From Ischnura elegans (lineage: Eukaryota; Arthropoda; Insecta; Odonata; Coenagrionidae), in the NCBI RefSeq assembly GCF_921293095.1, contig NC_060246.1, positions 84,193,030 to 84,257,029 on the forward strand: 64,000 nucleotides of DNA, in the 5' to 3' direction. The notes under the pieces are model-generated. The model had not been told where the DNA came from, made no database searches, and saw only the letters and a program-made list of their open reading frames with translations. Shown here in pieces: positions 57,330-64,000 of this stretch. Position 1 is the first letter of the stretch; every line of letters starts with the position of its first letter. The position numbers and the translations under genes are program-made.

Positions 57330-58380
57330 TTTGAGTGCATATTTCCTTGCTTGTTACTGATGTAATATATTGTAAGTTGAGTAATAATTTCCCATTTATT
57401 GGTTGAATTACATTTTTTGAAGCAGTATATTCCTTTTTGTTGCTATATCATTTTTCAGGAAACTTATATGATCATGCCTTTGGTCCATAAGTCTATGTTT
57501 ATGCATGCATGCCCTCCTTTAATTCTTGAAAACAGAAGCATAAAGGATAAATTGATGTTTTGTTCCGTACTAGGCTTCTTTGATTGCTATATAAATGCAT
57601 AATTTTAGTTTGCATTTAATGAAAATTTGCCTCAAGGGATTAAGATAGAATGAGTGTGCGCATCTATGCTGTTTCAAATCTGGCTGAGTGTGTTTCATTG
57701 TGTTGAGTGGACTAAAATGAAACAAATTTAGAATAACGTTTTAACACTAATTCAATGCTTCTGGTTGGTGTGAAATTATCCCATTTTATAAAATTTTGTT
57801 CATTTCACATGGGAATTCACATATGCCCTCGCATAGATATAGTTTCAATGAATATTGATACCAATTAGTGTTGAATGTTGCTGTTTTTATTACTTACAGT
57901 ATTGCTAATTTTTAAGTTTCCCTGGAGTTATCTTTGGCCAAATATGTAATATTCTATTTATTGTCATTTGATATGAAGTAAATTGGTCCAACATATATAG
58001 TGAAGCCTTTAAAGACACAAACTTCATAATTTTCGCCTCGCTCTTCCTCTGAGGAAAACGAATTTACGCGGGTGTTGGAGGTCCTGCTTCACATCATTTC
58101 TTTGTAGAGATAACTTATAAATTACAAAAAGAGACAAAAATTGAATTATTTTATATCCAAGATTCGTATATAAATTTGTTTCGTGATAAATTCGAATTGG
58201 AATTACGTCTCTGATTTTTATCCACTTCAAGGGGGGAGAAACCCATTAATGGAAGAGCTGCGGAAGGTGTTTCTTCTGACTTCTAGTATGCTGGGAGTAG
58301 TGAGTGTATCACTGCGCACGGTAGTCCATGGCGTATTTCGTACGAGTTTTTATGTGAAAGTGTCCCGATGATTGTGAATT
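57330..58380. other. Intergenic DNA right of the SR-cyclophilin
   Basis: No gene or transposon end recognised. GC content rises after about 58020, which may mark the promoter and 5' UTR of the putative gene that follows. Confidence 0.35.
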
Positions 58381-58381
58381 T

Positions 58382-58448
58382 ATGGCGCCCAGAGTGTTTC
58401 TGCTCTGCACTGTGTTTACAATAGGAATATTAACGGGCCGCATTGCTG
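58382..58448 (+). CDS. Possible first coding exon: signal peptide
   Basis: ATG at 58382 opens MAPRVFLLCTVFTIGILTGR followed by IAG, with a hydrophobic core and a small-residue end like a signal peptide. It stops at a strong donor GTGAGT (58449), leaving phase 1. An out-of-frame ATG nine bases upstream is a mild objection. If real, this starts a secreted or membrane-protein gene extending beyond the right edge. I do not recognise the protein. Confidence 0.35.
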
Positions 58449-61400
58449 GTGAGTACTTTGTTTACTGCTGCTATTGAGTCTGTCGGAAGATAAACAATGC
58501 GTTTGTCGCTTGTGTTAGTGCGTCCATTCAATCCAATATGGCCGCAGAATGTTTATGCCCCACGCTGAATTAACGTGCTGTATTATGAAATTGGTGCTAA
58601 CAGTCAGCCCTACAGATTTTTGAAATCAAAAGTCGTGTATACCGCTTTCATCCTGTGTGGTTATCAACTCTACAGTGTTCGTAGTTACTGCTGTCAAAAC
58701 GAAAACATCGGTGCGGGTAGCTCGTGTGCTTGACAGCTTTCGTTGTCATTGTGTGTTATGTATTGGTAGTGCCGAGAATTTCAGTATACTACGGAGTTTT
58801 CTACGTATTTTAGCGTTCATGTCTGATTAATAATGTGTTTACTTAGTGCCGGTATTCGTGCCACCTGCAAGCACATGGTGTCGAGCACACTTTCTTGGTG
58901 GTAGCTTTACTGGCAGAAGAGCTCGTCGCCGTTTACTTTTGTCAGATAACACGTTAATTTTTAGTGTGTATTTCGCAGAGTAGTCGTTCTGTTTACCTAT
59001 CATTCGAATCGACAAATACTTTCTCTGTTGTTTACGAAGTCTGTTACCAATGCCTCCATGTTTTAGTGTGAATGTTTTTGAAGTGTTATTCAAGAAAGAT
59101 AATTTTCGTAGACAAGTCATAGAGTGTGTTTATCCACGCCCCTGCCCGCTGTTGTGAGTGTGAATGCGGAAGCAGTTTAGATACATCCTTTGTTAAGATA
59201 TTCTTTTTATTCATTCATGACCAAGAAAGTCATTAGTCTTCGATTCACGCACTCGAACCCATAATAGCTAAACTTGATAAAAAATTATCATTTACATATT
59301 AGTGTTGGAAGACAGAGGGTTATTATAAAAATTATGATGTTTACGTTGTGTGTGTTGCTGTGCAAGGTGGTTGTTTGGCGGGATACGGATCACGTATTCC
59401 GAGAGATGAGGTACTGCCGCATGAAAGTGATTGATTATTATGGAGTGAGTTCCTCATGAATGATTGGATTGTATTGTTGTATAATATAATTCGATCGGTG
59501 ACTACATCACGTTATTTCAGGAAATTAGGGCGATGTTGACTTCTGTAGTAGTTGATAAGGTCTTATTTAATTTCATTTCGATAAAGTCACGCTGAATTCG
59601 GAAATTAATTCTAAGGCATTGGAACGCAATAGGTCTGTTAAGTACTGTATGGTTAAATTACTCATTATACCGCGTGTTCACTTGTATACTGTTATACTTT
59701 CGGTTTATCAGTGGCGTAAAATTTGTGTTTAGTCTGGATCTAACGTGTTCTTTGTCTGTAATAGAGTATTTTCTTCTTTTATTTGGGTGTTTGAGGAATA
59801 GGAGATATTTGCCGTAAAATTTGTCTCTAGAGAGTAGTAATTCTTGTAGGCACTATTAGGCATATATTGGCAGTGGTTTATGCCTATTCCATGTCGATGC
59901 TTGTGATGTTAAGTGAATTCCGTTTTTATGCGCTGAAAATTACACGTGAGCTTTCGGAGTCGTGTTCGATTATACGGATTTACTCTTAAATTACCACTTC
60001 GAATTTCTTTTCCTCGTTCGCCACAATAGAGAATTCAGGCTATCGTGTTTGGAGTTTTTTTTAAAGGATGATGTGAATGGTATAAGGGGAACAGCAGCAT
60101 TTCGTAGGTAGTGTTATTGGCTATCGAAGTAAATAGTTTAAATGAATATTCGCATCCGTTGTCATTTCACTGGAATTGACCGCGGGAAAGCTCTTGCTCC
60201 GAGTCGCCAAAACGATTTTCCGATCATGTTGGCTCGTACGGCATCGCCATTATCCTTGTATTTATTTCCTATACATTCCATTGGAGGAAGTTGTGGGCAG
60301 GTTCTTTTGATAATTTTTTATAGTGAAGATATATCTAAATTTAATGACAATTCTTTCTTACCGTCACGAGTCAAGCCTAACTGGCCTTATAAAAATATGT
60401 TTTAATTTCGGTGAAATCATTTGAAGAGCTTTTCATCGTGCAGTTTATTATTTCTTAGTTCCATAATAATGAAGATGCGGCTTCGCCGGCTCTTATAAGC
60501 TGTAAATGCATTTTTTGTATTTTACTGCTGGCCGTATCGTTAATTCAATTTCACTGGACTCATCATATCAAATTTAGGTCACTTTAAGTTCAAGGACAAT
60601 TTTTTTCTAAGTTGGAATTTCTTTGCTTGCGTGTTTTGATGAATCCCGTTTTTGGAATACCGGAATTTATGAAATTGCGTGTGGTTTGCTCATTTTCACC
60701 GCAGGTAGTTGCGCACGTGTTTAGATTGGACATGAGGTCGATGATACTGGCTTTTTGACGTAGTATGCGGTACAATATACTTTCAGGGTTATTAATCGGC
60801 TCATGGTACTGATATACTCTGATATGATGGTGGTGATGCAGGCCCTCACGATCTATACTATATCTTAGTACTTTAGTCACCGGCTGGGGTGTGTGGTTCG
60901 CTCTGTAGGTGTTTGTCGTGTCCTCATATTGTGCCATGGCACGTACTGTTTTCTGGCATTTATAATAATAGAACTAATAATCACCTTGTAGCACCTCAGC
61001 ATAGAAAATTTGTTTTCGTTTGAACTATGAGGTATCGCTTGTCTTGTAATTTAGCTAGCTCTATATATGTATTATATTCCTCGTGCTGACATTTTTAATT
61101 TCGCTCTTCCAGTTTAAATCCGGGAAACATGATAATACATGCGCGTGAACAAGAAGAGGTCGTAAATTTGATGCGATGTTCTGGAAATTAGTGTTTTCAT
61201 CTCGTAGATAAGCATGACATTAAGTATTGTTTGTTATCTTAATTGTGTGGATGCGGAATTGAAAATGTCGCTGTACGTACAACTGCCCTACCCTTTGTCA
61301 TACTAGAGTAGAAACTTTATACACAGGATAACTATTCCATTTGTTTTCAACAGATTCTGGTGTTTTCGTTTTCCGCATGCACCATTAATATCTGAAGTGG

Positions 61401-63792
61401 CCTAATGTAACCATGTTATTTGTCTTGTTAATACCTCGTTACCATATATGACGCGATAACTTCTTATTATCAGTTTTTAAGTCGTTGTCTACAGAGGATC
61501 CGTGTATTTGAAATTGAAGTTTTTTAAAATCTGTGATATGGAGTAGTCCGCCAATTCGTAACTCGAATCCTCTTGATAAGAAGGAATCGTGGTGCAATTT
61601 TTATTGTATGCAGGCATTCGAACAAGGGTTATGTTTGTTACCATGGCAAAGGTCGTGCGGTTGCTAGTGATTCGGTATCCATTTGTATTGTAACATGTCT
61701 TTTGAGCACGTGATATTAACGTCCATATTGGGGAAAACCATATCCTCTTTATTTACTTGTTTGAATATGGACTAGTTAATTCAACCGATTTGTGACCATT
61801 AAATTCCTCTAAATGATTTCAATTTAAACCCCTTAAATGGGGCATGACACTTTAAATTGTTACCGTATAGGCGTATATATTGCGTATTATACAGCGGATT
61901 TCCAAAGAATATTTATAAAAATGTAATTTTAGATTTAATTCGCCTTTCATTTTTTTCACCGTGTCGAGTTTTAAGTTTATTTTGAGCAGATGTTATCAAT
62001 GTCACTATATTTTTCACCTGCGGTCTTAAGCATGCCAATCCTTGGAAATTCTTGAATGAAAATGATAAATGTGAACCACTATTGTCGAGAAATAAAAATT
62101 AATTGGAAGTTGCTTTGAAGAGAGGCAACACATGACTCGCCAAAAGAAATTTTGAGAACCTGAGTTGTGGTATTAAGTTTTCGTTGCTGGAGTATGTTCC
62201 TAGAGATACATATGTATTTACTCCGTCGCAAGAGGCTGTCAGTGGAATTGATCAACTGGTATCTCATACTTGCAAATGGTCAGGAGCAGCCAGGGATTTT
62301 TTAAATTCGTTTTAGTTATCAATGCATCCAAAGTTAGCCATACTTCCTGTCAATATTTAAGCCGTTTGAAAGTCGCCTACAAACTCGAATTATATTGGAT
62401 AGCTGGCTTTAGTGTTCCCATTTGTTCAAATACATACTAAGGTGATCCAATTATCCGTGGTTCATATATAATCAGTCGACTTGGCGTCGAGGCAATTTTT
62501 AACAAATTCATCGGTAGATTGAATATGAGTGTTCATACTTTGGTTTTAAATAACGAAATAGCACGTGACGGTATTTGCTGAAATGGGTTATCAATTTAAG
62601 AGTTACTTACTGACGCCGCCCATGACAGCTCGCTTACAAATTGGACGTGAACATTTTTTATAGTCAAATCGTCAACAACAGAGAGAAGCCCGTAATATTT
62701 CAAGGGAAGATGTTCTCGCCTTCTTGTATAACGTATATATGTATATAAAATATTGTCTTTCAGTTATCTTATAAGCTGCTCTATCTCATCTTCTGCCTCG
62801 GACTGAAATGGAAAACCTTCCAGCACTCAAATGATGTTGCAAAAACCACTCTTTAAATTGTTTGGTTGTCTAGGAGATGATTTCTCAACAAGGAAAACCT
62901 GTTATGTTTTAATCTGAGGTGTTAATCACTCACATCTGGTTTTCGATTGTTTAAGGGATGAGTATGTCAAACGAATCACTCATTGATGGTAATTTTAAAA
63001 AGTATTTTTTGTTGGTTGTCTTCTTGTCTGTCATGGATAGATCATTGGTCTGTAACAATGATCTATTCATTCAGTTTTCATGGGAACGTATTCGCTCATC
63101 TGATTGCGAACGATTAATCACAAAATCTTAGCAATATAGCCGTCGTCATATGCTCAGGGCTACAATACTATCGTGCGATATTTTATATTTTTGTTTCCCT
63201 CTGATCAACTATACCAAAAGTTTATAAGGCTATATTCATTGTACGTTGAGCTGGTTCTGGTCAGGTTCTTTTTTACTTTTAAGTGTAAGTGAAACCTTAG
63301 GGTATGTCATATCCCAATCATCAGTGCTGAAGTAATGTATTCACGAAATTATTGTATTTTGAGTAGGTTGCGATGGCGTTATGTGATAAGCACCCATTAA
63401 AAAGTGATCCAAATGGAATACTACCTTTCCATGCATTTTGTAGGGTGTATAAATTTTATTGCAGCAAAATTTGCAATTTCTGGCCCCATTTGTTGACGAG
63501 AAACGAAACTTTTAAGGGTTGATGCGACAGCAACTGTGGACAGGAATATCGCCAATTACTTTTGTGATGAGGTCCTTGGTGTGAGCATCAAAATTTGTAT
63601 TCCATCACTTGTACGCCTTACACGGGATGAGGGAATATTTCTTAGGCAATTGATGAAGAATCAAGCCGCCAGTGTGTACGTATTTCTTTCGGGTGTTCCA
63701 CATTCTCCCCTCCGACTTGCTTAACCCACGTTAAGGCGTCCTTCGGGTCCATTCTCTCTCTCTCTCTCTGCTATCCGCCGTACATACATCAG
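58449..63792 (+). other. Putative long first intron, free of recognisable transposons
   Basis: Over 5 kb without any of the repeat families found elsewhere in the window, with moderate GC and many GT-rich stretches. No conserved reading frame is visible. This low repeat content is typical of introns or upstream regions of regulated genes, but that is inference. Confidence 0.4.
63754..63769 (+). repeat. CT microsatellite before a possible acceptor
   Basis: About eight CT units, followed 20 bases later by ACATCAG, so it could act as the pyrimidine tract of a 3' splice site. Confidence 0.6.
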
Positions 63793-63857
63793 GACCTGTT
63801 CCCTTCCAGTTCAATGAATCCGATGGAGGAAAACTGGAGCGGATTCGCACCCTGACG
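63793..63857 (+). CDS. Possible second coding exon of the signal-peptide gene
   Basis: After acceptor ACATCAG (63792) the frame required by the phase-1 donor at 58449 reads PVPFQFNESDGGKLERIRTL and stays open well past 63857. A candidate donor GTGTGC lies at 63858. Joined, it would place a short polar stretch after the signal peptide. The donor choice is a guess and the link over 5.3 kb is unproven. Confidence 0.25.
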
Positions 63858-64000
63858 GTGTGCCTGGAATGTGCGTACCATGGAACAACCGCGCCGGTTT
63901 TGCGGCGACATAATCGGTTATCGTCCGGCTTGACCGATGCCCGCTCGCTAAATCTCGATCGAATTGATTTCTAGGGGGCGATGCAATCATTTGGTGTTTG

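Overview
The window looks like arthropod, probably insect, nuclear DNA. It is AT-rich, has long introns packed with DNA-transposon and non-LTR retrotransposon relics, and carries animal-type genes with clean GT-AG splice sites. The species cannot be named from the sequence. No rRNA, CRISPR array or confident tRNA was seen, and no LTR retroelement.

Genes from left to right. (1) The 3' half of Mlx (Max-like protein X, insect Bigmax) on +, three exons 497-7565; the bHLH exons lie off the left edge. (2) Prefoldin subunit 5 on +, five exons 12197-22545, 164 aa. Its second intron has U12-type (minor spliceosome) signals and its last intron is 9 kb. (3) NUDT17-like Nudix hydrolase on -, three exons 24617-22956, 311 aa. 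It converges on prefoldin 5, with the two poly(A) signals 25 bases apart. (4) An SR-cyclophilin (PPIG / Moca-cyp) on +, nine coding exons 25245-57014, 928 aa. It is divergent from NUDT17 across about 0.6 kb. (5) A tentative secreted-protein gene at the right, with a signal-peptide exon at 58382 and a possible second exon at 63793.

Introns and intergenic DNA hold a layered transposon record: hAT elements with exact 8-bp target duplications (1889-4515, 28388-31955, 3970-4162); pogo/Tigger-like elements with TA sites, one nested in another (46587-50340 around 46685-48515); TTAA-flanked MITEs; a three-copy MITE family beginning ATAGGGT; an unclassified element peppered with GTCAGTCAGTGACG; a 5.3-kb structure with 0.4-kb inverted arms; RTE-like LINEs; and the 3' end of a second LINE type. 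Fragments that look Penelope-related carry hammerhead-ribozyme-like cores.

The four recognised genes are housekeeping or regulatory genes (sugar-responsive transcription, chaperone, nucleotide/CoA hydrolysis, nuclear prolyl isomerisation). Nothing indicates that they act in one pathway. The unusual content lies in the minor-class intron, the nested and inverted repeat structures, the ribozyme-like motifs and the possible new gene at the right end.
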